Shown piece by piece: positions 1-9,011 of a stretch of 64,000 bases of DNA. The notes beneath the pieces were generated by a model. That model was not told the origin of the DNA, made no database searches, and saw nothing but the letters and a program-made list of their open reading frames with translations. Each line of letters starts with the position of its first letter. Position 1 is the first letter of the stretch. Position numbers and translations under genes: made by a program. Source of the DNA: Aureispira sp964404215. Lineage in GTDB: Bacteria > Bacteroidota > Bacteroidia > Chitinophagales > Saprospiraceae. The stretch is taken from contig CAYOJF010000007.1 of NCBI GenBank assembly GCA_964404215.1, positions 1 through 64,000 of the forward strand, in the 5' to 3' direction.

Positions 1-57
1 TAATCCAAAATCAATTCATTTTCGCCCAAATCGTTGATTTTGAAGAACTTAATTTCC

Positions 58-71
58 AAACATGCTCTTAG
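58..71 (-). repeat. Solo copy of the GAGCATGTTT repeat end
   Basis: On the minus strand this reads CTAAGAGCATGTTT, the same 14-mer found at 11370-11383 and 12977-12990 and at the ends of the MITE-like element at 14577-14738. It is preceded by TAA, like the TTA/TAA next to the other copies. No partner terminus is visible in the 57 bases of window on its far side. It is probably a relic end of the same element family. Confidence 0.5.
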
Positions 72-110
72 CATTATGAAAACAACTCCACTCATAAAAT
101 ATCCTAAATA

Positions 111-338
111 ATGAGCTACTTTAGTTTAAAAAACAGAACTTTCATCCAGATGGCATTGCTTGGTTTGGGGGCATATGGACTCTTTAGCATTTGCTATTCT
201 CTCTTACAGTTTAAGTTTGATATTGGAGAGTTCATCGTTTCATTGCTTCTATCTCTAGGATGTATCTGGTCTGGAACTAGCCCTAACGCCCCAAAAGACG
301 TTCCTGATACTAACGAAGATATTTTAGATGCTCCTTAG
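111..338 (+). CDS. Small hypothetical membrane protein
   Basis: A 75-aa protein I do not recognise. Two hydrophobic segments at about residues 11-33 and 40-54 suggest a small double-spanning inner-membrane protein, followed by an acidic, proline-containing tail. It starts at ATG and ends 33 bases before the YciI-like gene on the same strand, so the two may be co-transcribed. There is no motif on which to assign a function. The main support for its reality is the membrane-like composition and the tight spacing to the next gene. Confidence 0.5.
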   Translation: MSYFSLKNRTFIQMALLGLGAYGLFSICYSLLQFKFDIGEFIVSLLLSLGCIWSGTSPNAPKDVPDTNEDILDAP

Positions 339-371
339 GACACAATAATTTATCACCAAAACACCAATCAA

Positions 372-674
372 ATGTTTATAATCAACTTAACCTACAAAGC
401 TGAACTAAAAAAAATTGACTTACTATTAGAAGAACATATTTTATTTCTAAACAATCAGTATGCTTTGGGAAACTTCCTTGCTTCTGGAAGAAAAATCCCA
501 CGGACAGGAGGTATCATTCTATCCAATATCACTACCAAAGCTGCTTTAGATAAAATTATCGCTCAAGACCCTTTTAAAAGGGATGGATTAGCTGACTATG
601 ATTTCATTGAATTCATACCTAGCAAAACGTCTCCCGAATTAAGTTTTTTAATACCAAAAGAAGTTGCTCAATAA
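372..674 (+). CDS. YciI family protein
   Basis: A 100-aa protein with the compact ferredoxin-like YCII fold signature: an N-terminal beta strand, a conserved His at residue 22 in EEHILFL, then the G-x-x-x-x-SG...GGIIL stretch around residues 33-50, and an aromatic/acidic C-terminal half. YciI-like proteins are small cytoplasmic proteins proposed to act as enzymes through a His/Asp pair, but most have no known substrate. Length is typical for the family. It lies just downstream of a small membrane protein gene and converges on the minus-strand gene ending at 704. Confidence 0.75.
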   Translation: MFIINLTYKAELKKIDLLLEEHILFLNNQYALGNFLASGRKIPRTGGIILSNITTKAALDKIIAQDPFKRDGLADYDFIEFIPSKTSPELSFLIPKEVAQ

Positions 675-703
675 TCTTTTTTTGAAGCCATTTAAACCAG
701 CTT

Positions 704-1618
704 CTATTTTTTCTTTGCCTTGCGATTGCATTTATTTTTCTCTACTAAATGTACAAAGCAGTGTACCAAGTCATTGGGTAATAATACAGCTAAATTATAG
801 TGCTTTATTTTCCAAATACCTTCTTTTTTAACTAAAACACCAGATCCTCTACAAGGTCCCATCCAAGTATCTAAAGATTCTTCAAACCAAGCTGTTTTTT
901 GATTATCTGAAAAATAAACTGTACGGTTAGATGGCGTAAAAGCCCATGCTACTTCTCTATCAAAAGCAAACTGAGACCATTTCTGAAATTCTGCCTTTTC
1001 CCAACGCTCTGTCCCATCAGTCCCCAGATAGATAGCATCATCTGTCATTGAACCAAAAAAGATGGATTCATCTGCTGTTGCAGCTGCTTTGTGCCAGTCA
1101 TCCATCAATGTATTGACCAATAATTCATCTCCTACTACTTCCTGCTTTTCAATACAATCTCTTGTTCTTCTAGTGTCTGCTATGCTGACCAATACCCACT
1201 GTTTTTGGGGATTACGAATCAGTTGAAAAACATTTACCCCACAGTGACTCAACTGCTCACTTTCTCCTACAAACATCGTGTACTCCGTCCATACTGTCGC
1301 AATATTATCTTCTACTGCAATATCATAGGACCACAACTCTTCATTATAGACATATTTTTTAGCAATCGCTCTACGCATATAATCCATTAGAGAAGCCTTG
1401 TAGATAATTTCATTTGCCACCTCTCCTTTTTCATTATACAGTGTCGAATATAGCATACAATTAGGATGCATCAAACTATCCAATAGCATAGTATCCTTCT
1501 TTTCCATTCCGACAAAAAAACCGTCTACTACTGCCTGAACATCTTTTTGGGATTGATTCTGAGCATACAGAATACTATTGCAGAATAATAAGGCTATAAT
1601 TATTATATTATTTTTCAT
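704..1618 (-). CDS. Exported protein with two NTF2/SnoaL-like domains
   Basis: 304 aa. Residues 1-19 form a signal peptide ending in LYAQ. Two cone-like NTF2/SnoaL-type modules follow: about residues 22-150 (VQAVVDGFF near the start, VWTEYTMFV and WVLVSIADTR later) and about 160-290 (LMDDWHKAAATADESIFF, GTDGTERW, GSGVLVKKEGIWKIKHYNL). The second resembles SnoaL_3/DUF4440 proteins that bind small ligands or act as accessory enzymes. The ATG overlaps the TGA of the upstream phosphodiesterase gene as ATGA, so the two are translationally coupled. The Lys/Arg-rich end is unusual for an exported protein. Exact function unknown. Confidence 0.7.
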   Translation of the reverse strand: MKNNIIIIALLFCNSILYAQNQSQKDVQAVVDGFFVGMEKKDTMLLDSLMHPNCMLYSTLYNEKGEVANEIIYKASLMDYMRRAIAKKYVYNEELWSYDIAVEDNIATVWTEYTMFVGESEQLSHCGVNVFQLIRNPQKQWVLVSIADTRRTRDCIEKQEVVGDELLVNTLMDDWHKAAATADESIFFGSMTDDAIYLGTDGTERWEKAEFQKWSQFAFDREVAWAFTPSNRTVYFSDNQKTAWFEESLDTWMGPCRGSGVLVKKEGIWKIKHYNLAVLLPNDLVHCFVHLVEKNKCNRKAKKK

Positions 1619-2418
1619 TCGTTTGTATACGTTTCGTAAAATTCTTTAAATCGTTCTATCTTATCTATATTCATCCAGTCTACCCCCAATTCTAGCAGCG
1701 TCCTCCATACCTTCTCATTATTGGGCATTGCCCAAAAGCGTATTTTTTGCTGATTAGCATGTGCAGCTTGTACTAAATGAATTATTTTTTTTCGCTGATT
1801 AATAGGCATTTCACCTTTCCCTCTCCACTTCAAAACACTCGCATAATTGGTACTTACTCGTGGATAAAGAGAGTTATCTGCCCCTATTTTATCTAGCCCT
1901 CCATCTATTCTCATATATTGAATAGAGTCTTCCTTTAGTAATTGTATTGGTTTATGCCCTGATAATATAATATCGACTTTCCCCTCTATCCATCCCTTAT
2001 TAGGGAAATAAGTGGTAACCAAATGAGCATACTTCTGACAAAGTACTCGTAGCAATTGATAAGAATGTGTTGCATCTTTTTTGATATCAATCATAAAAAT
2101 CAATCGTTGTTTAGGATTAGTAAACAACTGTCCTTTTTGATCGCTCAGAAGTTGTTCTAGTGGCTTAAAATATAAATCCTCTAATGTCTTGCTAAACGGA
2201 ACTTCTAATCCTATATGAGCTACTTTCAATCCTTTCTTAGTTGGAAATACATCTATTTCGATAGAAATAAACCCTAACCGAACGGCATCAACCAATGGGG
2301 TTCTTGCTTTTGCATAATCATTGTGTGCATGACCATTGGGCAATGCAATCACTTGGCTATTAACAAAACCACAAAGATAAAACACCCCACAAAGAGTAAA
2401 AATTAACTTATAAAGCAT
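1615..2418 (-). CDS. AIM6-like PI-PLC/GDPD-superfamily phosphodiesterase
   Basis: 267 aa with a signal peptide (residues 1-21). The motif HAHNDY at residues 30-35, followed by IEIDVF (E54, D56) and His68, is the metal and catalytic signature of the TIM-barrel group related to glycerophosphodiester phosphodiesterase and yeast Aim6. Later LIFMIDIKKD and the RFWAMPNNEKVW / GVDWMNIDK end also fit GDPD-type barrels, where the C-terminal part carries the 'next year's child' tryptophan/aspartate region. Likely periplasmic. Substrate unknown; members of this group are often found beside alkaline phosphatases, but here the partner is an NTF2-like protein. Confidence 0.75.
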   Translation of the reverse strand: MLYKLIFTLCGVFYLCGFVNSQVIALPNGHAHNDYAKARTPLVDAVRLGFISIEIDVFPTKKGLKVAHIGLEVPFSKTLEDLYFKPLEQLLSDQKGQLFTNPKQRLIFMIDIKKDATHSYQLLRVLCQKYAHLVTTYFPNKGWIEGKVDIILSGHKPIQLLKEDSIQYMRIDGGLDKIGADNSLYPRVSTNYASVLKWRGKGEMPINQRKKIIHLVQAAHANQQKIRFWAMPNNEKVWRTLLELGVDWMNIDKIERFKEFYETYTNE

Positions 2419-2456
2419 AATTTAGATACAGTTGAATCACAAAATACAATTTATTG

Positions 2457-3053
2457 ATGAAAAAACTGGCTATTACAGGACTTCTCGGTGCCATTGGAAG
2501 TGTATTCTTAACCTTTTGGTTCTGGTGGGAAGGATGCAATAGCTTTCCATGTATAGAAAACTTGAAACTGACTAAAATGATCTTAATCACATTAGCCAGC
2601 TTTATTAATACTTATCTCCTCTTCTTTTTTTACACCGCCTATTACAAAGAAGTTATTGGACAATTCCCTTGGTCCAGACAACTACTTAGTAAAGGTGTAC
2701 TAGATGAACACTCTGTTGGTACTTGGCAACTCAATAGTATCCATACTTATAGCAGAGTACGCAAAATGTGTCATTTGGCTATTTTATGCAGTATTATTAT
2801 TGGATTTTATGGTATCATAATCAGTAATTATAGTAGTACAAATGTGGCAATGATAGCCAATGGTGATGCTATTCTATTTCAAAATCTTGTTGAACAATCA
2901 GAAACAATTAGTTTTCAGTCATGGAGTATCTATATACCATTTTATGGTATCATAGGATTTCTCCAATTTATCATTAGTTTTTGGATTACAATAAAAGGGT
3001 TCCCTACACACAAAACACCTTCTAAAGATTCTTCATTACACCTAAATTTATGA
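2457..3053 (+). CDS. Four-TM membrane protein, paralogue A
   Basis: 198 aa from the ATG at 2457; a TTG sits directly before it. Hydrophobic segments lie at about residues 5-25, 41-62, 106-127 and 157-178. The first is followed by a WW-x-x-C motif and the last ends ITIKGFP. The protein clearly resembles the next gene product: both open with an ITGLLG/IIGVLT-type segment, have Y-L-L-F-F-F in TM2, and end in L-Q-F-x-x-S-x-W-I-T-x-x-G-F-P. No characterised family is recognised. The 3' end overlaps the next ATG (ATGA), so the pair is translationally coupled. Confidence 0.7.
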   Translation: MKKLAITGLLGAIGSVFLTFWFWWEGCNSFPCIENLKLTKMILITLASFINTYLLFFFYTAYYKEVIGQFPWSRQLLSKGVLDEHSVGTWQLNSIHTYSRVRKMCHLAILCSIIIGFYGIIISNYSSTNVAMIANGDAILFQNLVEQSETISFQSWSIYIPFYGIIGFLQFIISFWITIKGFPTHKTPSKDSSLHLNL

Positions 3054-3610
3054 CAACAAAAATAGCCATAATAGGGGTACTTACGACCACTTTAAGTTTA
3101 TTACTTACCTTTTGTTTCTATTGGCAAAACTGTACTGACCTATTATGCCTATCTAACATCAGCTCCACCGATCATAAAGGGTTACTCTGGGGGACATTTG
3201 TACTCAATTTCTATCTACTGTTTTTCTTTGGATTGGTATTGTTCAGAGAGAAAAAGGGTTATTTTTTTTGGAAAACTAAAAACAACAATCACAATATTTT
3301 GGATGATAAAGAAGAAATAATTATCCCTAAAGCAACTTCTATCAATTTGGCAAAATATGACTTTGAATACGATATGGTTCGTACCATCAGTGTTCTTGCA
3401 ATTATGATTAGTGTAGGGCTTCTTATTATCAGTATTTTCCTATGTCGTTATTGGTCTATCAATCATTCTTTTTTCTCCAGTATTTCTCCTTTATTTTGCT
3501 ATATTTCAATGGGAGTACTACAATTTGTTATGAGTCTTTGGATTACTTTAAGTGGCTTTCCCTTAAACAATCCTTACCCTTATCGTGTCCACTATGAAAT
3601 AGAACCATAG
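3050..3610 (+). CDS. Four-TM membrane protein, paralogue B
   Basis: 186 aa, ATG overlapping the stop of the preceding paralogue. Same architecture: a TM1 with a short loop containing C-x(6)-C, TM2 with YLLFFF, a charged cytoplasmic or periplasmic loop rich in Lys and Asn, then TM3 and TM4 ending LQFVMSLWITLSGFP. The conserved loop between TM1 and TM2 (W-x-x-C...C) suggests a possible disulphide or metal site in both copies. Function unknown. The pair looks like a local duplication. Confidence 0.7.
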   Translation: MTTKIAIIGVLTTTLSLLLTFCFYWQNCTDLLCLSNISSTDHKGLLWGTFVLNFYLLFFFGLVLFREKKGYFFWKTKNNNHNILDDKEEIIIPKATSINLAKYDFEYDMVRTISVLAIMISVGLLIISIFLCRYWSINHSFFSSISPLFCYISMGVLQFVMSLWITLSGFPLNNPYPYRVHYEIEP

Positions 3611-3718
3611 ACTAAATTGATTCTATTTAGCGTTATATTCTAACTTCTAAAGCTCAATTAATTGAAAAAAATATTCCTTTTTTCATTATACGGTTACACC
3701 TGTCCACCTACTTATTTG

Positions 3719-3726
3719 TACATTTG
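3719..3726 (+). promoter_or_regulatory. Probable -7 box of the TPR gene
   Basis: TACATTTG fits the Bacteroidota -7 consensus TAnnTTTG and is followed by GCAGA. No clear TTTG lies about 19 bases upstream, so the assignment is tentative. It would give a leader of roughly 115 bases for the TPR gene. Confidence 0.35.
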
Positions 3727-3849
3727 CAGATTGAATTGAATTCATTCAGTAGCTTTCCCCCAAGTTTCATTGGGGACAGGTCAGCCATTTTTGCGTTTTG
3801 ACCTAAACCTTTATCTGTTACTATATTAATTAAACACCGTTATTCCAGT

Positions 3850-6800
3850 ATGAATTTTAAAACACTTCTAACCATCTTGTTGCTATCCACGATTAGTCAG
3901 TGGAGTATAGCTCAGGAAACTGCCATCTATAAAGATGATCAAAAAACATTCAAGAGAGGAATGCACTTTTTTGAACAAAAATTATTTGGAAAAGCTCAAG
4001 AGGAGTTTGACAAAGTTGTTGCTCACAAACATACTTTTGCAGACAAAGATGTCCCCATGTATATCCTTCAAGCTGAACTGCATGCAGGACTATCAGCCTT
4101 GTACCTAGAGCAACCTGATGCCGAAAAACGTCTACTTTATTTTGTAGAACGTTATGAGCCCAATCCTGTCGCTGGCAAAGCTCGTCTAGCCATTGGAGAT
4201 TATTACTACAATCAAAGAGAGTATGACTTAGCGATCAAATACCTCAGTCAGGTTTCTAGATCTGAGTTAAACAATGATGAGATTATAGAAGTCAAATTCA
4301 AGCTTGGCTATTGTTACTTTGTCAAGAAGAAGTTCAAGCGTGCAGGTCTATATTTCAAACAAACAAAGGAGACCAAAACACAATACTACTACCCTTCTAA
4401 CTATTATTATGGCATCATTTCGTTCTACGAAAAGAGCTATGATGAAGCATTGAAAGGTTTTGAGCGTGCCACTAAATCAAGACGCTACAGCAAAGTAGTT
4501 CCTGTTTATCTTACTCAGATCTACTTCGCCAAAGGCAATTATGACAAAGTTATTCAATATGGTGAGCCGATTGTCAATGACAATACTGTCCGTGAACGCC
4601 AAATGGTAGAACAACTGCTAGGTCAAGCCTATTTTGAAAAAGGTCAGTACCAAAAAGCACTACCAAAATTGGAGAACTACGTACGAAAAACTCCTAAAGT
4701 ATCCAAAGAGTCCATGTATCAACTCGCCTATACACAGTACAAGACTGGACAATTCAAAGATGCCATCAAAAACTTTGAGCAATTGAATGCCCTAAATACT
4801 AAATTAGGACAATCGGCATTGTACTATATGGCAGATGCTTTGATCAAAACAAAGAAAAAATCAGCTGCTCGTCAAGCTTTTCAGAAAGCTAGTAAAATGA
4901 ACTTCGATGCGAAGATGAAAGAAGATGCTTTGATTAATTATGCAAAACTTTCTTATGAACTAGGGTTTGATAAAGATGCGATATCTGCTCTAAAAACCTT
5001 CCAGCCTGGTTCTGACTACTATGGTGAAGCTCAAAATTTGATGAGTGAAGTATTCTTGAATACACGTAACTACGATGATGCACTGACAACCATTCGTCAG
5101 TTAAACCCAACCGAAAACAAACTGAAAGAAACTTGGCAAAAATTAGCTTACTTTAGAGGATTGCAGTATTTCAACGAAAATAACCATCCTAAAGCAATTG
5201 AGCTATTCAATGAGTCATTGGCTCGTCCTATCAATAGAGAAACCAAAACATTGAGCTATTTCTGGAAAGCAGAAAGCTACTATAAGACAGACCAATACGA
5301 TGCTAGTATCAAAGAATATATGAATTTCAGAAGTGCGGAAAAAGAAGTAAAACAGTTGCCTGCCAACTCTTCTATTGGTGTCGCTGATTATGGCTTAGGC
5401 TATAACTATATCAAAAAAGACAACTACGCATTAGCTGGTAAATTCTTCGGGCAAGCAGTTTCTAGTATTCGTCCGAAGTTGTCTAGTATCAATGATAAAT
5501 ATGTCACTAATTTTGTCTATCCAGATGCTCTACTCAGAGCAGGAGATTGCTTCTTGTATCAGCGTAAATACACCAATGCAAGAGATTATTATGATGTTAT
5601 CATTCGTAAGAAATACCCTAACCAAGACTATGCTATGTATCAAAAATCATTGATACACGGTCTTCAGAACAAACCGTTTGAACAAGTAGCTTTATTAGAT
5701 AAACTAGTAGAAACTTTCCCTACTTCTCTTTATGCTGATGATGCGGTCTATACCAAAGGTAATACCTTATTGAATATGGACAGAAAACAATTGGCTACAG
5801 AATCTTACCAGTATTTATTGAGCAACTACCCTAATAGTGACAAAGCTCGCAAGGCGGAACTCAAACTAGGACTAATTGCCTACTCTCTTGGTAGAGATGA
5901 AGAAGCCTTAAATTACTACAAAGGCGTATTCAGAGCTGATCCACAGAGTGAAGAAGCTCAAGATGCCCTAGTTGCCATCAAAGAGATTTATATCAGTGGT
6001 GGTAATCCTGATGGATATTTTGACTTTGTGAATACCGTACAAGGATTTGACCTAAAAGACTACGAACGTGATTCGCTCATGTACAAAGCCGCTGAAATCA
6101 AGTTCCAAAATCGTGACTTGGATGGTGCAATCAGTGCTTACACCAGTTATTTGCAGCGTTTTCCTAGTGGAAACAATAGTGTCAAAGCTCATTTCTACAG
6201 AGGAGAAGCTTTATTTGACCTCAAACGCTACCAACAAGCACTTCCTGATTATGATTACATTTCTAATTCAGGCTCTCCTGCTTATGCAGAAACCGCTAAT
6301 CATAGAGCAGCAAATATTACTTACTACAATGAAAATGCACGTGATTTTGCAGCCGCAGAAAAGTACTATGACCGTTTAGAAAAAATAGCTTCGACTCAAG
6401 AACTGCTTTTTGAATCACAACAGATTGGACTGCGAGCTTCTTATTATGCCAATAATATGAATGTAATCCCAGCTAAAGCAGATAAATTGATGCAAAACCC
6501 TAGAGCAACTCCTGCTGACCATGCCGAAGCCAACTACTTCAAAGGAAAAGCATTCATACAACAGAAAAACTATACTGGTGCTCTAGCTGCCTTCAACAAA
6601 AATATCGAACTCTCTGGAGACGATAGTCGTGCGGCAGAATCTCGTTACTGGAAAGCATTTATTGCTTATAAAAACAGAAAATTGGATTCTGCTATGGATC
6701 TTTGTTTCAAAGTCAACCAAGAATCACCTAACCATACTTATTGGGTAGTCAAAGCGTTTATCTTGTTATCTGACATTTATGCAGAGAAAGATAATCTATT

Positions 6801-6966
6801 CCAAGCTAAAGCAACTTTACAGTCTATTGTAGACAATTACAATGGAGATCAAGCATTATTAGCAGAAGCCAAACAGAAATTGCAGAACGTAATTAATGCC
6901 GAGCAAGGTAAAAGTAAAATCCAAGGAGAAAGACCAAGTGACCAGATGGAAATGATTGAAGATTAG
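3850..6966 (+). CDS. Large exported TPR protein (BamD/YbgF-like repeats)
   Basis: 1038 aa with a signal peptide (cleavage probably after WSIAQ, residue 21-22). The rest is a long array of tetratricopeptide repeats. Typical repeat cores such as A-x-x-x-F-x-x-A-L/V-x-x-x-P appear throughout, including FGKAQEEFDKV, KALPKLENYV, DAIKNFEQL, QALPDYDYI and GALAAFNKNI. It resembles the envelope-associated scaffold TPR proteins of Bacteroidota related to YbgF/CpoB and BamD. The next gene, 59 bases downstream, encodes an outer-membrane beta-barrel, suggesting a periplasmic scaffold and barrel partner. No enzymatic domain is visible. Confidence 0.85.
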   Translation: MNFKTLLTILLLSTISQWSIAQETAIYKDDQKTFKRGMHFFEQKLFGKAQEEFDKVVAHKHTFADKDVPMYILQAELHAGLSALYLEQPDAEKRLLYFVERYEPNPVAGKARLAIGDYYYNQREYDLAIKYLSQVSRSELNNDEIIEVKFKLGYCYFVKKKFKRAGLYFKQTKETKTQYYYPSNYYYGIISFYEKSYDEALKGFERATKSRRYSKVVPVYLTQIYFAKGNYDKVIQYGEPIVNDNTVRERQMVEQLLGQAYFEKGQYQKALPKLENYVRKTPKVSKESMYQLAYTQYKTGQFKDAIKNFEQLNALNTKLGQSALYYMADALIKTKKKSAARQAFQKASKMNFDAKMKEDALINYAKLSYELGFDKDAISALKTFQPGSDYYGEAQNLMSEVFLNTRNYDDALTTIRQLNPTENKLKETWQKLAYFRGLQYFNENNHPKAIELFNESLARPINRETKTLSYFWKAESYYKTDQYDASIKEYMNFRSAEKEVKQLPANSSIGVADYGLGYNYIKKDNYALAGKFFGQAVSSIRPKLSSINDKYVTNFVYPDALLRAGDCFLYQRKYTNARDYYDVIIRKKYPNQDYAMYQKSLIHGLQNKPFEQVALLDKLVETFPTSLYADDAVYTKGNTLLNMDRKQLATESYQYLLSNYPNSDKARKAELKLGLIAYSLGRDEEALNYYKGVFRADPQSEEAQDALVAIKEIYISGGNPDGYFDFVNTVQGFDLKDYERDSLMYKAAEIKFQNRDLDGAISAYTSYLQRFPSGNNSVKAHFYRGEALFDLKRYQQALPDYDYISNSGSPAYAETANHRAANITYYNENARDFAAAEKYYDRLEKIASTQELLFESQQIGLRASYYANNMNVIPAKADKLMQNPRATPADHAEANYFKGKAFIQQKNYTGALAAFNKNIELSGDDSRAAESRYWKAFIAYKNRKLDSAMDLCFKVNQESPNHTYWVVKAFILLSDIYAEKDNLFQAKATLQSIVDNYNGDQALLAEAKQKLQNVINAEQGKSKIQGERPSDQMEMIED

Positions 6967-7025
6967 AATCTTAGATTCTAGTCTCTCTCATCCAACTGCA
7001 TTACTTGATTATCAATAAATATAAT

Positions 7026-8705
7026 ATGAAAAATACAACATTAAATATTGGTTTGTTTAGTCTGCTCTTTGTTGCACAAGGAGCAATGGCTCAACTAGAA
7101 GACAATAAAACAGAATTGCTCCAACCGTTTAGAGCACAGCTTGCCAAAAGTCAAAAATTTGAGGCAACACCACATAGTCCAACCATAGACTCTAGCAATA
7201 AAAAGCAACTGGACTATGTCGTTCCGACGCATTTGACTAAAATCGGGTACGCAGAGCCGACAATTCGCCCATTGGCAATGCCTCGCTCCAAGCCACCAGA
7301 ATCTAAAACATTCTATGCAAAAGCAGGTTTTGGTTATCCATTATCTCCATTAGTAGAGTTATCTTACCACAATAAGAAAATTAAGAATTTGAAATATGGC
7401 ATAACTGCTCGGCATCATTCTATACTACAAGGCTATCTACCCAACCAGACCTTCACCAATACAGGAGTAGATGGAAATGTCACCTATTTCACGGACAAGA
7501 ACTTAGCTTTAGGTGGGGCAATTGGATTTGATTTCAATACTTACAAGTTCTATGGTATGGATTCTTTGTTGCAAGAAAACATTAATCCAGATAGCCTCAA
7601 TCAACGCTTTATCAATTTTGAAGCAAATTTGAATATCTTCAACGGTAGTGTCAATAAATGGAATTTTAATTATCGTGGAGATTTTGACTTCTATACCTAT
7701 AGTGATGGGTATGGTTCGTCCGAAATCAGTTTAACCCCTAATATCAGTATCGAAAAATGGTTTGGTAAAAGTAAAAACCGTAGCCCACTTCGCATGGACT
7801 TAGGGATGAACTATTTAGGATTCAAAGACGACCTTTCAGATAGTACTAGTAATAGCACCAATATTCTATTGGTCTACTTCCGTCCTAACTTTACTTTCCG
7901 TGCAGGAGGTTTCAAAGCTAGACTAGGAGTTGATTTAGGTATCAACGAGAACAAATTTTATATCAATCCTGATGTAGAACTTTCTTATGGAATTGCCAAA
8001 GGTGTTTTGACAATTTATGGTGGTGCTGTTGGTCAAATCCGCCAGAACAATTTCCGTTCACTGACCCGTTACAACCCATTCTTAGTCTCTAATCCTGAAA
8101 TTCACCACACCAACTATTTGGAGTTTTTTGGTGGAGCTAGAGGATCTATCAAAAAGATTGGTTACGATGTAAAAGCAGGTTATACACTTACTCAAAACCT
8201 TCCTTTCTTCCTCAATGCAGATCGTATTTCAGCGACACAGGATGCTTGGAGATTCCAGACATTATATGATACGGTAGGAATCGTTTTTGTTCGTGGAGCA
8301 TTGGATTTCAGACTCGTCAAAGAATTATTGATTGGTGGTGTACTGAGCTACAATGTCTATACACCTAAAAATGCTGATAAAGCATGGCATCTACCTACCT
8401 TTGAGAGTAACTTTTTTGTAGAGTACAATCTCTTTTTCAACAAAAAGAAACAACCAACCTCTAACTACTTAGCTCTTCGTGGAGAATTTTACATCAATGC
8501 TGGAGTGCCTTATTTGGACGAAACGAATACGACACAAGTACTGCAAGGATTATATGACTTCAATTTCCATGTTAGCTACAAAGCATCTAAAAATTTTTCT
8601 GTATTTGTGGATTTGAATAATATTATCAATAATAGAAACCAACGTTGGAATGGCTATCGTCAGCTAGGGTTCAATGGTATGATAGGAGTAGAATTATTCT
8701 TTTAA
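7026..8705 (+). CDS. Outer-membrane beta-barrel protein
   Basis: 559 aa from the ATG at 7026. A TTG 21 bases upstream in frame is less likely because the ATG gives a clean signal peptide (NIGLFSLLFVAQGAMAQ). After a proline-rich linker of about 70 residues (PTIRPLAMPRSKPPES) the protein consists of alternating amphipathic strands (KTFYAKAGFGY, LALGGAIGFDF, FRAGGFKARLGVDLGI) and closes with an aromatic C-terminus (NGMIGVELFF), as is usual for barrels inserted by BAM. No TonB plug domain is visible. It probably forms a unit with the upstream TPR protein. Confidence 0.85.
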   Translation: MKNTTLNIGLFSLLFVAQGAMAQLEDNKTELLQPFRAQLAKSQKFEATPHSPTIDSSNKKQLDYVVPTHLTKIGYAEPTIRPLAMPRSKPPESKTFYAKAGFGYPLSPLVELSYHNKKIKNLKYGITARHHSILQGYLPNQTFTNTGVDGNVTYFTDKNLALGGAIGFDFNTYKFYGMDSLLQENINPDSLNQRFINFEANLNIFNGSVNKWNFNYRGDFDFYTYSDGYGSSEISLTPNISIEKWFGKSKNRSPLRMDLGMNYLGFKDDLSDSTSNSTNILLVYFRPNFTFRAGGFKARLGVDLGINENKFYINPDVELSYGIAKGVLTIYGGAVGQIRQNNFRSLTRYNPFLVSNPEIHHTNYLEFFGGARGSIKKIGYDVKAGYTLTQNLPFFLNADRISATQDAWRFQTLYDTVGIVFVRGALDFRLVKELLIGGVLSYNVYTPKNADKAWHLPTFESNFFVEYNLFFNKKKQPTSNYLALRGEFYINAGVPYLDETNTTQVLQGLYDFNFHVSYKASKNFSVFVDLNNIINNRNQRWNGYRQLGFNGMIGVELFF

Positions 8706-8726
8706 ATAATTCGAAAGATTAACTCT

Positions 8727-8773
8727 AAAAAGGTTGGAAGAGTAGACTATTAGGTCACTTTTCCAACCTTTTT
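8727..8773 (+). terminator. Rho-independent terminator after the beta-barrel gene
   Basis: AAAAAGGTTGGAA (8727-8739) pairs with TTCCAACCTTTTT (8761-8773) across a 21-base loop. The stem is followed by a T run on the plus strand. It lies 21 bases after the stop of the barrel gene. The rest of 8774-9011 holds no gene; only a promoter-like TATTTTTG at 8987-8994 is seen there. Confidence 0.75.
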
Positions 8774-8986
8774 GTGTTAACAGACCATTTATACTATAGA
8801 AGTACTTTAAGTAATAGAACAAATGTTCTCCTACTAAAACAAGTCTATTTTTGTCTATATTTTCATCTTCAATCCTCATCTTAGCACGCTAAGACTCTGG
8901 TTTCATCTTCAATCTATTCAAAAAGTAGTTCTTATTTTATTGTACGATTACTTTCGTTATTTTACTTAAAAGTATGGTAAAAAATA

Positions 8987-8994
8987 TATTTTTG
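8987..8994 (+). promoter_or_regulatory. Probable -7 box of the lipoprotein/sugar-transferase unit
   Basis: TATTTTTG matches TAnnTTTG and lies 17 bases before the ATG at 9012. The -33 region has only TTTA at 8961-8964, so the match is partial. Confidence 0.4.
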
Positions 8995-9011
8995 CACAAA
9001 CAAAGCATTAC

